Assembly (NCBI GenBank): GCA_964358485.1
Contig: CAYHPY010000001.1
Location: 124,001-188,000 of the forward strand
DNA: 64,000 nt
Source of the DNA: CAYHPY01 sp964358485
GTDB lineage: Bacteria > Elusimicrobiota > Elusimicrobia > UBA1565 > UBA9628
Direction of reading: 5' to 3'
The notes beneath the pieces were generated by a model. That model was not told the DNA's origin and searched no databases. It worked only from the letters and a program-made list of their open reading frames with translations. This document shows positions 33,168-41,511 of the stretch, piece after piece. How positions within the stretch are numbered: the first letter of the stretch is position 1; every line of letters starts with the position of its first letter. The position numbers and the translations under genes are program-made.

Positions 33168-33746
33168 TCAATGCCGCTTGGCTTTATTTACCGATTTTTC
33201 GTTTTCCCACCTCCACCGGCCGGGCTCCAAATCGCCCAGTTCGACGCTTCCGGACCGGATTCGCAGGAGCCTCAAGGTGGGGTGCCCGATGGCCGCGGTC
33301 ATGCGCCGGATTTGGCGATTCTTGCCTTCCGTGAGGACCAGTTCCAGCCAGGCCGTGGGAACGATCAGCCGGTGCCGGATCGGCGGAATCCTGGGGGGCA
33401 GGGAAGGTTCCCGGTCCAGAAGCCGGACTCCGCAGGGGCGCGTCATTCCGTCTTTGAGCCGGAGGCCTTTGGCCAGGCGCGCCAACGCCTCCGGAGAGGG
33501 CAATCGCTCGACTTGAGCCAGGTAGGTTCGGGGGTGGCCGGAGCCGACGAGGCGGGCGTGGAGCCGGCCGTCATTGGTCAGAAGCAGGAGGCCCTCGCTA
33601 TCGTGGTCCAGGCGGCCGGCCGGGTAGAAGCCTTTGGGGAGGTTCAACTCGGCTAAGGTGGGATGCCCGGCCAGCGGGGTGAATTGCGACACGGTCCCGT
33701 AAGGTTTGTTGAGGGCGATCAGGCGGCCTTGGGGAAGGTGTCTCAT
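33168..33746 (-). CDS. RluE/RsuA-type pseudouridine synthase
   Basis: The 192-residue enzyme makes pseudouridine in ribosomal RNA. The catalytic motif AGRLDHDSEGLLLLTNDG lies at residues ~42-60 with its Asp in GRLD. It has the start 'LIALNKPYGTVSQF' and the conserved end EGKNRQIRRMTAAIGHPTLRLLRIRSG. The absence of an S4 domain and the short length fit the RluE subgroup (23S rRNA) best. The ATG at 33746 has a TAGAAT box 11 nt before it. It is divergent from the histidine kinase gene. Confidence 0.9.
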   Translation of the reverse strand: MRHLPQGRLIALNKPYGTVSQFTPLAGHPTLAELNLPKGFYPAGRLDHDSEGLLLLTNDGRLHARLVGSGHPRTYLAQVERLPSPEALARLAKGLRLKDGMTRPCGVRLLDREPSLPPRIPPIRHRLIVPTAWLELVLTEGKNRQIRRMTAAIGHPTLRLLRIRSGSVELGDLEPGRWRWENEKSVNKAKRH

Positions 33747-33800
33747 GGCCTGGCCAAATTCTAGCATGGAAAATCCGGCCGGACGACGGGCCGGATTATT

Positions 33801-33806
33801 TATAAT
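33801..33806 (+). promoter_or_regulatory. -10 box TATAAT of the histidine kinase gene
   Basis: TATAAT with 7 nt to the ATG at 33814. The first G/T-rich bases would be the transcript start. Confidence 0.65.
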
Positions 33807-33813
33807 GGTGGCG

Positions 33814-35061
33814 ATGAAGGAACGCAGTAGGGGGGTGGGCGCCGCGGACGGCCTGGCCTTCGCCCTGACCATCGGCCTGGCGGCCTTCCTGGGCCGGGAG
33901 AACCCCGATTTCCGATATCCGGAAATATTCTGGAGTTTCCTCGCCTTGCTCGTTTTCAACCTGGTCAATTACTCGATCCTGGTCCGATTCATGGAAGACG
34001 GCCGCCGCATGGGTTTGGCCGTCGGCGCCAATACCCTCCTCCTCACCGTGGTCATCCACTTCTCCGGGGGGGCGCGGTCCTACCTCTGGGTGCTCTACCT
34101 TCTCCCCCTGCTCCACGGCTGCCTGGCTTTCGGGCGGCGGGGGATTCTTTCGACCACCGTGGCCGTCGTCTCGGCGATCGTGGTCTTTCACTCCGGCTCG
34201 GTCCTTCGGGGGGCGCTCAGCGAACTTCTGGAAATGCTGACCAAGGCCGGGATCATGGTCTTCGCCACCGACTTGGTCATGAGAGTCTCATTGCGGGAAC
34301 GCAAGGCTCGGGAACAGTTGGCCCGGGAGCAGAGGCGGATTCACGAGGAGCGCACCGCGGCCCGGGAACGCCTCCAGCACATGGACCGTTTGGCGACCTT
34401 GGGCACCATCACCGCCGGCGTGGTCCATGAGCTCAAGACCCCGCTGACCAACATCCTGGGTTATTCGGACCTGATCGCGGCCGGGGGGGTGGGCGCTCCG
34501 CCCGCCCAGCTTTCCGGCAACATCGCCAAGGCCGTCCGCCGTTGCGAGCGCATCCTTCAAGACACCTTGTCCTTTTCCCGGGCCAAGGAAAGCCCCGCGG
34601 CTCCGGCCGACCTCAACGCCCTGATCCGGGAATGCGTCGAGCTCAAGAAGTACGAGTGGCTCCATTCCGGGATCTCGGTCGAGGAGAGCTACGCCCCGGA
34701 TCTTCCGCCGGTGGTTCTTAAGGGGCCGCAGTTCCAGCAGGTGCTCTTCAACCTGCTCACCAACGCCGAGCAGGCCCTGCGCCTGGGCGGGGTCAAGGAC
34801 GCGGTCGTACGGGTCTCCACCGCGCGGGCCGACGGCGCCGTCCTGGTCACGGTCTCCGACAACGGCCCGGGCGTGCCGCCCGCCCTTAAGGACAAAATCT
34901 GGGAGACCTTTTTCACCACCAAGCCCGGCAAGGAAGGCACCGGCCTGGGACTTTCGATCTGCCGGCGGATCGTGACGGAGCTGGGGGGGGCCATCGAACT
35001 GGACGCTTCCGGCCGCGGGCGCGGGGCGGCCTTTATCGTGGGCCTTCCGGTCGGCGATTAG
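33814..35061 (+). CDS. Orphan sensor histidine kinase
   Basis: The 415-residue kinase has an N-terminal membrane sensor with about six helices (residues ~10-155) and a short coiled coil (REREARKAREQ region, ~165-195). The HisKA helix MDRLATLGTITAGVVHELKTP has the phospho-accepting His near residue 207. An HATPase domain follows with N (NLLTNAEQAL), G1 (VSDNGPGVP), F (WETFFTTK) and G2 (GTGLGLSICRRIV) boxes. No response regulator gene lies nearby, so its target is unknown. The stop overlaps that of the convergent Sel1 gene. Confidence 0.92.
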   Translation: MKERSRGVGAADGLAFALTIGLAAFLGRENPDFRYPEIFWSFLALLVFNLVNYSILVRFMEDGRRMGLAVGANTLLLTVVIHFSGGARSYLWVLYLLPLLHGCLAFGRRGILSTTVAVVSAIVVFHSGSVLRGALSELLEMLTKAGIMVFATDLVMRVSLRERKAREQLAREQRRIHEERTAARERLQHMDRLATLGTITAGVVHELKTPLTNILGYSDLIAAGGVGAPPAQLSGNIAKAVRRCERILQDTLSFSRAKESPAAPADLNALIRECVELKKYEWLHSGISVEESYAPDLPPVVLKGPQFQQVLFNLLTNAEQALRLGGVKDAVVRVSTARADGAVLVTVSDNGPGVPPALKDKIWETFFTTKPGKEGTGLGLSICRRIVTELGGAIELDASGRGRGAAFIVGLPVGD

Positions 35062-35741
35062 CGGCTCGGGCGGGCGGCGCGCTCCCCGCGCTCCCGCGCG
35101 GCGGAGACCTCGGCGGGAGACAGGAGGGCCTCGAGTTTTTTCAACTTTTTTATGATGGCCGGCTCGAACTGGCTGTAGGTCGGAAACGGCCCCGAGCGCG
35201 AGGCGGGGTTGCTTCCGGCGTAGGCGTAATACCAGGCGTAGGCCTCGGCGTTGTCGATGGGACCGGCTCGTCCCGTCTCATAAAAAAAGCCGAGGGTATA
35301 TTGCGCGCCGGAGTGGCCCTTGTTGGCGGCCTCAAGAAACCAACGAAGGGCCAGCGCCCCGTTATTCTTTACGCCTCGTCCCTGGTTGATCATGTTGGCG
35401 AGGTCGTTGGCCGCCTCGGCGTTTCCCGCCTTTGCCTTGGCGTGGAAGGCCCGGGCGTTCTGCGCCTCGAACCCGCTCTCCAGGAATTCGGGCTCGTCGG
35501 GGACCGGCGCGGGAGCGCGTTTTCCCTTGGCGGGCGAGTTCGGGAATAGGGCGCCGCGGCAGCCGGCCATTAAGGAGTCCTGTTGCTCGAGCAGGCATGC
35601 GCGCAGGGCCGCCGGATCGTTTTTTACTTCCGAGCAGAGCATTCCGGCCTCGTTGGCGCAGGCGGACTTGAGGTCCACGGCGGCGCGGGGCGAGGCGGCC
35701 AGGGGCGGGGACGCCAAGAAAAACCAGAATAGGGGAGGCAT
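35058..35741 (-). CDS. Exported Sel1-repeat protein
   Basis: The 227-residue protein has signal MPPLFWFFLASPPLAASPRA. The N-terminal part (~22-65) has the Cys spacing CANEAGMLCSEV ... RACLLEQ ... GC, like the Cys-rich GLG1 repeat. Two Sel1-like repeats follow: NAEAANDLANMINQGRGVKN and WFLEAANKGHSGAQYTLGFF with the YETG end. Sel1 repeats form TPR-like superhelices for protein contacts. The ATG at 35741 is chosen by the signal peptide. A role in envelope protein interaction is inferred. Confidence 0.82.
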   Translation of the reverse strand: MPPLFWFFLASPPLAASPRAAVDLKSACANEAGMLCSEVKNDPAALRACLLEQQDSLMAGCRGALFPNSPAKGKRAPAPVPDEPEFLESGFEAQNARAFHAKAKAGNAEAANDLANMINQGRGVKNNGALALRWFLEAANKGHSGAQYTLGFFYETGRAGPIDNAEAYAWYYAYAGSNPASRSGPFPTYSQFEPAIIKKLKKLEALLSPAEVSAARERGERAARPSR

Positions 35742-35813
35742 CCCGCAGTTTATGAATTTCACGCCCTTGCGGCCAATCGCGTCCGGCGGGTTGTTCTCGA
35801 TCAATCCCCGCGG

Positions 35814-35856
35814 TTGACGAAAGTCCTAAGTTCGGACCGCCCCTACGGGGTATCAT
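35814..35856 (+). promoter_or_regulatory. TTGACG-N31-TATCAT promoter-like element (copy 1)
   Basis: TTGACG at 35814-35819 and TATCAT at 35851-35856, exactly 31 nt apart. It is preceded by CCCCGCGG, and the TATCAT is embedded in GGGGTATCATGTC. The same arrangement with the same spacing is at 42596-42638. Confidence 0.5.
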
Positions 35857-35897
35857 GTCTCTCCGGTCCGGCGCAGCCGGGCCGCGGGAGGCCGTCC

Positions 35898-36509
35898 ATG
35901 AATCGAGTTTTCGCCGCCGCGCTCGCGCTTTCGCTTTCCCCTTCGGCTTTCGCCGGGGAATTGGAGGGGCTCCGGGTTCCCGAGGCGGATTTCACCGCGC
36001 TGGTGGGCCGGTCCATCCTCCCCATGCAGGCCAAAAACGCCTTCGACGGCCTGGCCGAGTGCGGCCTGCTGGACAATAAGCGCCTCTATGAACTCGACGA
36101 GGCGGTCTCCGCCCTCCAGCCCTGCCTGGACGCCGTGTCCCGCCGCTACGGCGCGGCCCTCAAAGCCGAGGCCGGTCCGGTCGGCCCCGAGGGTCGTCCG
36201 GGAATCGTGATTTACGCCGAGGGCGCCGCTTTGACCGCCCCGGTGATGCGGGATTTGAATCTCGGTCTGGCGGCCCGCGGCCGGTTTCTCCTGGGGCACG
36301 GCGCGGTTCTGCGGCGGGGGTCGGATCGCCCGGTCTTGGAAAGCGCTCCGGCCCTGGAAGGCCTCTTGGGCCGCCTGCTCGCGGCGCCGCGCGGGTTCGC
36401 CGCCAAATGGGACCAGTGCCAGGACGACGAGACCTGCGGCTCGGAGCACTACTGCTGCGTCAAAAGCACCGGCAACCGCTGCGTTAAAAATAACGTCGTC
36501 TGCAAGTAA
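35898..36509 (+). CDS. Exported protein with Cys-rich C-terminus
   Basis: The 203-residue protein has a signal peptide (MNRVFAAALALSLSPSAFAG), a helical middle of unknown type and a compact C-terminal knot. That knot has six Cys in 30 residues (CQDDETCGSEHYCCVKSTGN, then CVKNNVVC). The knot resembles small disulfide-bonded domains. GGGAGG lies 6 nt before the ATG. The promoter-like element upstream is shared with the CVWPxKC repeat gene at 42671. Confidence 0.78.
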   Translation: MNRVFAAALALSLSPSAFAGELEGLRVPEADFTALVGRSILPMQAKNAFDGLAECGLLDNKRLYELDEAVSALQPCLDAVSRRYGAALKAEAGPVGPEGRPGIVIYAEGAALTAPVMRDLNLGLAARGRFLLGHGAVLRRGSDRPVLESAPALEGLLGRLLAAPRGFAAKWDQCQDDETCGSEHYCCVKSTGNRCVKNNVVCK

Positions 36510-36539
36510 ACAGGCGGGCCATTTTCGCCCGGGAAGAGT

Positions 36540-36545
36540 TATAAT
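36540..36545 (+). promoter_or_regulatory. -10 box TATAAT, leaderless gene
   Basis: TATAAT with 6 nt (CGGGCG) to the ATG at 36552. Confidence 0.7.
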
Positions 36546-36551
36546 CGGGCG

Positions 36552-37190
36552 ATGGTCGCCCAACTTCTCTTGGCGGTGATGGTTCTCTCTGCGACCGCGG
36601 CCGGGGAACGCGGCCCGTCCTGTCCGCTTCGGGAGGCGCAAAGCGCGCTGAGGGCGGTTCTGACGGAGAATCCCCGGTCCGCCCAGGCCCCTCCCCAGAC
36701 CGATGGCGTCAATGAGGATGCCGACGAGGAGAGTTTCGGCCTCAACGGAACCGAGGCCCTGCCCAATTTCGGGACGGTTTCCACCGGAGTGTACCGCTCC
36801 GGGCAGTTCAACCGGGAGGGCCTGCTCAAGCTCAGGGACCTGGGGGTCAAGACGATCCTGAATATCCGGGAAAAAGTGTCCGAGGAGGAATCCCGGGAGG
36901 CCGCCGCGCTCGGAATGTCCGTGGTGCACGTGGCCATGAGCGGCCTGAAGTCCCCGAGTTTTGACCAGGTGGATCGGGCGCTCAAGACCCTGGCCGACCC
37001 CGCCCTGCGCCCGGTTCTGGTCCACTGCCGCTACGGCAAGGACCGCACCGGGGTGACGGTCGCTTCCTTCAGGACCCGGCTCCAGGGTTGGACGGTTCCC
37101 GCCGCCGTGGCCGAGGCCAAGACCTTCGGCTGCTGCATGCCGCTGTTTCGCGATCTTCAGGACTGGCTCAAGGACTACCTCTCCCGATAG
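36552..37190 (+). CDS. Exported tyrosine/dual-specificity phosphatase-like protein
   Basis: The 212-residue protein has a signal peptide (MVAQLLLAVMVLSATAAGE). Its phosphatase domain has the P-loop VHCRYGKDRTGVTVASFR (CX5R, Cys near residue 165) and an upstream YRSGQFNREGLLKLRDLGVK strand typical of DSP/Siw14-like enzymes. The general acid could be the Asp near 'SFDQVDRALK'. Export of such an enzyme is unusual but known for phytase-like and DSP families. It is transcribed with a nearly leaderless promoter, 110 bp before a protease gene. Confidence 0.85.
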   Translation: MVAQLLLAVMVLSATAAGERGPSCPLREAQSALRAVLTENPRSAQAPPQTDGVNEDADEESFGLNGTEALPNFGTVSTGVYRSGQFNREGLLKLRDLGVKTILNIREKVSEEESREAAALGMSVVHVAMSGLKSPSFDQVDRALKTLADPALRPVLVHCRYGKDRTGVTVASFRTRLQGWTVPAAVAEAKTFGCCMPLFRDLQDWLKDYLSR

Positions 37191-37302
37191 GGGGCCAAAG
37201 GGCCTAGGCCCATCTGGGACTTTCGGGCATTTTTCTCTTGCCTCCCTCCGTTTAATTAAGTTCAATCGGCATGAGTCGTGAGGCTTTGCCTCGGGAGGTC
37301 GC

Positions 37303-38295
37303 ATGAGAAGATTCGCAGCCGTATCGGCCCTATTGGTTTTGGCTTTCGTCGCGGTCCGGGCCTCGGCCCAGGACGCCAACCCGGAAGTCATTTACGGCGA
37401 CGACGACCGGTTGGACATCTACCAGGTCAAGAGTGCCAAGCTTTTGGAAATGGCCGATGCCACGGTTTCCCTGTGGCCCGCCTCCAAGGTGAGCGTGGAT
37501 TCCGCCAAGGCGACCGCCAAGCTGGAAACCGAGTCTTTCGGCGAATCCATGAACATGTGCAAATCCGAGCCCTACTGGGACCAGCCTCTGGGCGCCTTCT
37601 GCTCGGGCTCCCTGGTGGGTCCGGACCTGATCATGACCGCGGGCCATTGCGTGACCTCCGAGTCCGACTGCAAGGAGACGAAATTCGTCTTCGGCTTCGG
37701 CATCAAAGAGGCGGGCAAGTATCCCAACAGCGTGGCGGCCTCGGACGTCTACGGCTGCGGACAGTTGCTGGGGCGGCTTCAAGAGAACAGCGGGGCCGAC
37801 TGGGCCCTGATCCGGACCGACCGCCCGGTGGCCGGGCATGTCCCCCTGGGCGTGGCGCGCGGCCCCGAGCTCAAGGCGGGCGAGAAGGTCTTCGTCATCG
37901 GCCATCCCGCGGGCCTGCCGACCAAGGTGGCTGGCGGCGCGGCGGTGCGCGACCCCAGCCCCAACGGCTACTTCGTGGCCAACCTCGACACTTACGGCGG
38001 CAACTCCGGGAGCGCGGTCTTCAACACCGTCACCGGAAAGGTGGAGGGCATCCTGGTCCGCGGCGAGCAGGACTATGTTTGGCAGGGGAATTGCCGGGTC
38101 TCCAAGAAGTGCTCCAACGACGGCTGCGGCGGCGAGCACGTGACCAAGATCTCGTCCCTGTTCGACAAGATTCCGGGCCCGGTCGAATCCCGGTCCCATG
38201 TCCAGACCCCGAGCGAGGCCTTCTGGTCCCTGTTGGAGCGGGCTCAGGCGCAATTGCCCGCGGACCGCGCCGTGCAAGCCCGCGGCGGGCGGTAA
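37303..38295 (+). CDS. Exported trypsin-like serine protease
   Basis: The 330-residue protein (signal MRRFAAVSALLVLAFVAVRA, cut near ASA) has a chymotrypsin fold. The His motif LIMTAGHCVT is near residue 110, the Asp in SGADWALIRTD near 165, and the Ser in GNSGSAVFNTVTG near 232, with FCSGSLVGPD before it. Extra Cys residues suggest disulfides (CKSEPYW; CGQLLG; CRVSKKCSNDGC). GGGAGG lies 4 nt before the ATG. No pro-domain is obvious, although residues ~20-70 could serve. It probably acts in the periplasm or outside the cell. Confidence 0.92.
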   Translation: MRRFAAVSALLVLAFVAVRASAQDANPEVIYGDDDRLDIYQVKSAKLLEMADATVSLWPASKVSVDSAKATAKLETESFGESMNMCKSEPYWDQPLGAFCSGSLVGPDLIMTAGHCVTSESDCKETKFVFGFGIKEAGKYPNSVAASDVYGCGQLLGRLQENSGADWALIRTDRPVAGHVPLGVARGPELKAGEKVFVIGHPAGLPTKVAGGAAVRDPSPNGYFVANLDTYGGNSGSAVFNTVTGKVEGILVRGEQDYVWQGNCRVSKKCSNDGCGGEHVTKISSLFDKIPGPVESRSHVQTPSEAFWSLLERAQAQLPADRAVQARGGR

Positions 38296-38317
38296 GCGAA
38301 GAAGTCTTTTTGACCGG

Positions 38318-38357
38318 CGGCCCGGAGGGCGAGAGCTCTCCGGGCCGTTTCTATTTA
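38318..38357 (+). terminator. Rho-independent terminator of the protease gene
   Basis: A 10-bp stem CGGCCCGGAG / CTCCGGGCCG followed by TTTCTATTT, about 20 nt past the stop at 38295. Confidence 0.85.
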
Positions 38358-38545
38358 AAGCTCAAGTCGGCGAGGTAGATTTTGGTGCCGCGGGAGCTGG
38401 TTTGGCCGCGGAACCAGGAGAGGTTGGGAGCGTCGAGGGGCGAGGTATAGTTCGCGATCAGGAATGTTTTCGGTCCGAGGCGCGTGATCGAGGGGAAGGC
38501 GGTGTCTCCCGCTCCGGGCAGGTCCAGGAGCGTCCCGCATCGGTG
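38351..38545 (-). pseudogene. 3' remnant of a sialidase/BNR-like gene
   Basis: The minus strand encodes GDTAFPSITRLGPKTFLIAN then a YTSPLD loop and RGTKIYLADLSFK with a stop. That is typical of the last blade of glycosidase-like propellers ('G.t.yP.i.r....flv.yys ... iyla.l'). Upstream the frame turns into unrelated Arg/Pro-rich text and overlaps the next plus-strand gene, so only about 60 codons survive. Confidence 0.55.
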
Positions 38546-38598
38546 GAGGACATCACATGCATCAAGGTTTGGTCGGAGGCAGTTCCGTTGCGGTCTCA

Positions 38599-39093
38599 AT
38601 GGTCGTGAGAAAGCTCTGGATTCTTCTCCCGTTTTTGGTCCTTTCCGCCTGCGGTCTGTGGCGGCGTTCCTCGCCGCCCAACCCGGAAAGCCCGCCCGTG
38701 GCCATGTATCCGAGCGACCTGGGTCCTCAATCCCTGGACGTCTCGGCCTATCCCCCGGCTCAGCGGGAAAACTACCGCCTTTACGCGCAAGCCTGTTCAC
38801 GCTGTCATGGCCTGGCCCGATCATTGAACGCCCCGGCGGGCTCGCGCCCCTGGTGGACCTTCTACATCATGGGCATGCGGGTTCGCTCCCGCCTGGCCGG
38901 CGTGGCGATCCCCGCGGAGCAATCCCGGGCCGCGTTGGAATTTTTGGACTACGAAGATCAGAACCGAAAGAGGGGCGCGGCATTCAAGGCGGAAGCCGCG
39001 GAACTCGACCATAAATTCATCAACCTGCTCCGCGAGCGTTTTGGAAGCTTTCAGTCGCTCCCCCAACCCTCGGTCGTCCGGGAGCGGCCCTAG
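38599..39093 (+). CDS. Cytochrome c-like lipoprotein
   Basis: The 164-residue lipoprotein (MVVRKLWILLPFLVLSAC, lipobox LSAC) has one haem site QACSRCHGLARSLNAPAGSR near residue 70 and a Met-containing region (MGMRVRS) that may supply the sixth ligand. Helical ends give a minimal class-I cytochrome c. The ATG at 38599 is used because it begins the lipoprotein signal. The strand is opposite to the cox operon and there is no obvious partner; it may deliver electrons to an oxidase. Confidence 0.8.
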   Translation: MVVRKLWILLPFLVLSACGLWRRSSPPNPESPPVAMYPSDLGPQSLDVSAYPPAQRENYRLYAQACSRCHGLARSLNAPAGSRPWWTFYIMGMRVRSRLAGVAIPAEQSRAALEFLDYEDQNRKRGAAFKAEAAELDHKFINLLRERFGSFQSLPQPSVVRERP

Positions 39094-39157
39094 GACCTAG
39101 AGCCGGGACGGCCTTTCGGCCCTCGCGGCCGGGCTCCGATTCGGCTACGCTGGTACC

Positions 39158-40267
39158 GTGAGATTTTTTCTCCCGGCCCTGAGGCCGGCGATTCTTCTTT
39201 TCCCGCTGGCCGGGCTTTGCTCTGCCGCTTCCTACCAGGCCTCCGGCGCGGTCCGCGTCAAGGTAAACCCGGCCGGGTCCTCTTTGGGGGCCGTGGGTTC
39301 CGCTTTCATGGGCCGGCCGTCCTTGCTCGGCGTCAATCCGGTCCGGCCGGTTCAGGGGCTTGGGCCTTCGGCGTTTTCTTTTTCCGGGCCCGTCCCGTCC
39401 TTAACGGCCCCGTCCTTGCCGGGGGATGCTCCCAGGCTTGCCTCGCCCTTTCCCGTGGCAGCTGAAGCTTCCGGGGTCCAAGCCTCGGCTCTGGTTCCGG
39501 CGCTTCGGGCCGCCGACATTCAGGAGCCGGCCCAAACCGGTTCGCAGAGGTTTTCCCTGGAAGCGGTCACCGCGCGGTCCGCCCGGATTTTCGATGGGAA
39601 AGCCGAGGCTCCGGCGGTTCGGCCCGATCTTCCGGGGGGCTCGTCCGCCGGTTCCTCTCCGGCCCCCGCCACGCCGCTCGGCCCCCGGGTCCTCAACCGG
39701 CCGGTCCGGCTCATCATCACCGGCCCGCCCGGCTCGGGAAAGGGCACCTACGCCAAATTGCTCAGCCGGGAATACGGCATTCCCCACATCTCGGTCGGCG
39801 ACCTTCTGCGCGGTTACGCCAAGAACCATCCTGAGGTGGAGGCGCTGATGTCCCAGGGCAAGCTCGTGAGCACCGAACTCGTACTCCGGGTGGTCCAAGA
39901 GCGCCTCCGGCAGGCCGACGTCGTGGAGCGGGGCTTTATCCTGGACGGGTTTCCCCGGCGGGTAGCCGAGGCCAAGGCGCTCAAATCCATGCTCGGCCGC
40001 AAGAGCGTGGACGCGGTCCTCTCCTTGGAGGTCCCGGAAGAGGAGCTTTTGAGGCGCATCCTGTCCCGGGGCCGTGCCGACGACAATCCCGAGGTGTTCA
40101 AGGAACGGATGCGCATCTACCGGGAGGACACCGTGCCGGCGGCGGAACTATTCCGCAAGGGGCGGCCCGTCTTGACTCCCGAGGTTTCCGGGCCCGGGGT
40201 GGAGGCCAACTACGCGGGCCTCAGGGCCGAATTCGACGGCTGGGCCCGAACCGCGGGCCTGAAGTAA
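39158..40267 (+). CDS. adk: Adenylate kinase with exported N-terminal extension
   Basis: The 369-residue protein is read from a GTG that follows a TACGCT box by 6 nt. Residues 1-20 form a signal peptide (VRFFLPALRPAILLFPLAGL). Residues ~20-180 are Ala/Pro/Ser-rich and disordered. From ~183 there is an adenylate kinase: P-loop ITGPPGSGKGTYAKLL, the ISVGDLLR AMP site, GFILDGFPRR, and RGRADDNPEVFKERMRIYRE with no zinc/LID insertion, so a short-LID enzyme. It interconverts AMP, ATP and ADP. The long exported-looking extension is odd for a cytosolic enzyme. Confidence 0.88.
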   Translation: MRFFLPALRPAILLFPLAGLCSAASYQASGAVRVKVNPAGSSLGAVGSAFMGRPSLLGVNPVRPVQGLGPSAFSFSGPVPSLTAPSLPGDAPRLASPFPVAAEASGVQASALVPALRAADIQEPAQTGSQRFSLEAVTARSARIFDGKAEAPAVRPDLPGGSSAGSSPAPATPLGPRVLNRPVRLIITGPPGSGKGTYAKLLSREYGIPHISVGDLLRGYAKNHPEVEALMSQGKLVSTELVLRVVQERLRQADVVERGFILDGFPRRVAEAKALKSMLGRKSVDAVLSLEVPEEELLRRILSRGRADDNPEVFKERMRIYREDTVPAAELFRKGRPVLTPEVSGPGVEANYAGLRAEFDGWARTAGLK

Positions 40268-40271
40268 GTCC

Positions 40272-41504
40272 TCAGCCCTTCTTGGCCGCGGCCGCTTCCT
40301 TGATGATCATCATCGCGACCTCGTTGCGCTGAATCTGGTTGGTCCCCTCGTAGATCTGGGTGATCTTGGCGTCGCGCATGTATTTCTCGACCGGGAAATC
40401 CCGCATGTAGCCGATCCCGCCGCACATCTGGACGCAGTCGATGGTCACCTTCATGGCCGTGTCGGAGCCGTAGATCTTGCACATCCCGCTTTCCTTGGTC
40501 CAGCGCTTGGCGCCGAGCTTTTTCATCTCGTCGTAGACGATGGTTCCGTCCGCCAGCCCCTTGGCGACGGCCGGGGCCAACCCCTTGTCCAGCGCCTTGG
40601 CCGTGGCCATGATCAGGGCGCGCCCAGCCTCGATGGCGGTGGCGCAGTCGGCCAGCATGTGCTGGACGGCCTGGAAGGAGGAGACCGCCTGGCCGAATTG
40701 CTTGCGTTGGCGGACGTAATCCAGCGTCTCGTCGAACGCTCCCTGCGCGATGCCCAGGGACTGGATGCCCACCAGGGGCCGGGACATGTCGAAGACCGCT
40801 TGGGCGATGAAGAGCCCGTAGCCCTCTTTGTAGAGCAGGTTTTCCTTGGGAATCCGGCAGTCCTTGAAGATCAGCTCGTAGGTGCCGTTGGCCCGGATGC
40901 CCATCTTCTCTTCCTTCTTGCCGAAGGTGAAGCCCGGGGTTCCTTTTTCCACGACGAAGGCCGTCAGCCCGCGCGCTCCCCGGGAGAGGTCGGTGGAGGC
41001 GAAGACGATATAGGTGGCCGCGTCCTTGCCGGTGGAGCAGAAGTTCTTGAGGCCGTTGAGGATGTAATGGTCCCCGTCCCGGCGGGCGGTGGCCTTGGTG
41101 GCGGTGGCGTCGGAACCCGCTCCGGGTTCGGTGATGTTGAAGGCGCCGAGCTTGGCCCCGGAGGCAAGGTCCGGAATCCAACGCTCGCGCTGGGAGGGCG
41201 TTCCGAAGAGCAGGATCGGCAAAGAGCAAAGCGAGGTGGTGGCGTAGCCCATCGTGATCCCGGAGCAGGCCTTGGAAAGCTCCTCGGCGGCCAGGAGCAG
41301 TTCCACCAGCCCGCCGCCCAGGCCGCCGTATTGCTCGGGAAGGTAAACCCCGAAGAGGTCGGCCTTTCGGAGTTCCTCCATGACGGGCCAGGGGAACTCC
41401 TCGGTCTTGTCGTAATGATCGCGGACGGGACGGATTTTCTTGCGCGCCACCTCGCGGGCCGTGGCGGCCACTTCCAACTGCTGGTCGCTCAGCCCGTAAT
41501 CCAT
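40272..41504 (-). CDS. Acyl-CoA dehydrogenase
   Basis: The 410-residue FAD enzyme oxidises acyl-CoA to the trans-2-enoyl-CoA. Visible are FGVYLPEQYGGLGGG, AFNITEPGAGSDATATKATA (FAD/substrate loop, ~residue 125), YVRQRKQFGQAVSSFQAVQH (~240) and IYEGTNQIQRNEVA (~385). That last segment holds the catalytic Glu of short/medium-chain enzymes. Start MDYGLSDQQLE at 41504 is chosen because the frame before it is Arg/Pro-rich shadow. It is only 7 bp after the 138-residue gene and probably co-transcribed. Confidence 0.94.
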   Translation of the reverse strand: MDYGLSDQQLEVAATAREVARKKIRPVRDHYDKTEEFPWPVMEELRKADLFGVYLPEQYGGLGGGLVELLLAAEELSKACSGITMGYATTSLCSLPILLFGTPSQRERWIPDLASGAKLGAFNITEPGAGSDATATKATARRDGDHYILNGLKNFCSTGKDAATYIVFASTDLSRGARGLTAFVVEKGTPGFTFGKKEEKMGIRANGTYELIFKDCRIPKENLLYKEGYGLFIAQAVFDMSRPLVGIQSLGIAQGAFDETLDYVRQRKQFGQAVSSFQAVQHMLADCATAIEAGRALIMATAKALDKGLAPAVAKGLADGTIVYDEMKKLGAKRWTKESGMCKIYGSDTAMKVTIDCVQMCGGIGYMRDFPVEKYMRDAKITQIYEGTNQIQRNEVAMMIIKEAAAAKKG

Positions 41505-41511
41505 GGCGGGA

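Noticed and set aside
37195..37302. Possible riboswitch before the protease gene (GGGCCTAGGCCC and GGACTTTCGGGC stems)
   Set aside because: No conserved core of a known riboswitch class could be recognised; it is probably the end of the phosphatase transcript plus a promoter.
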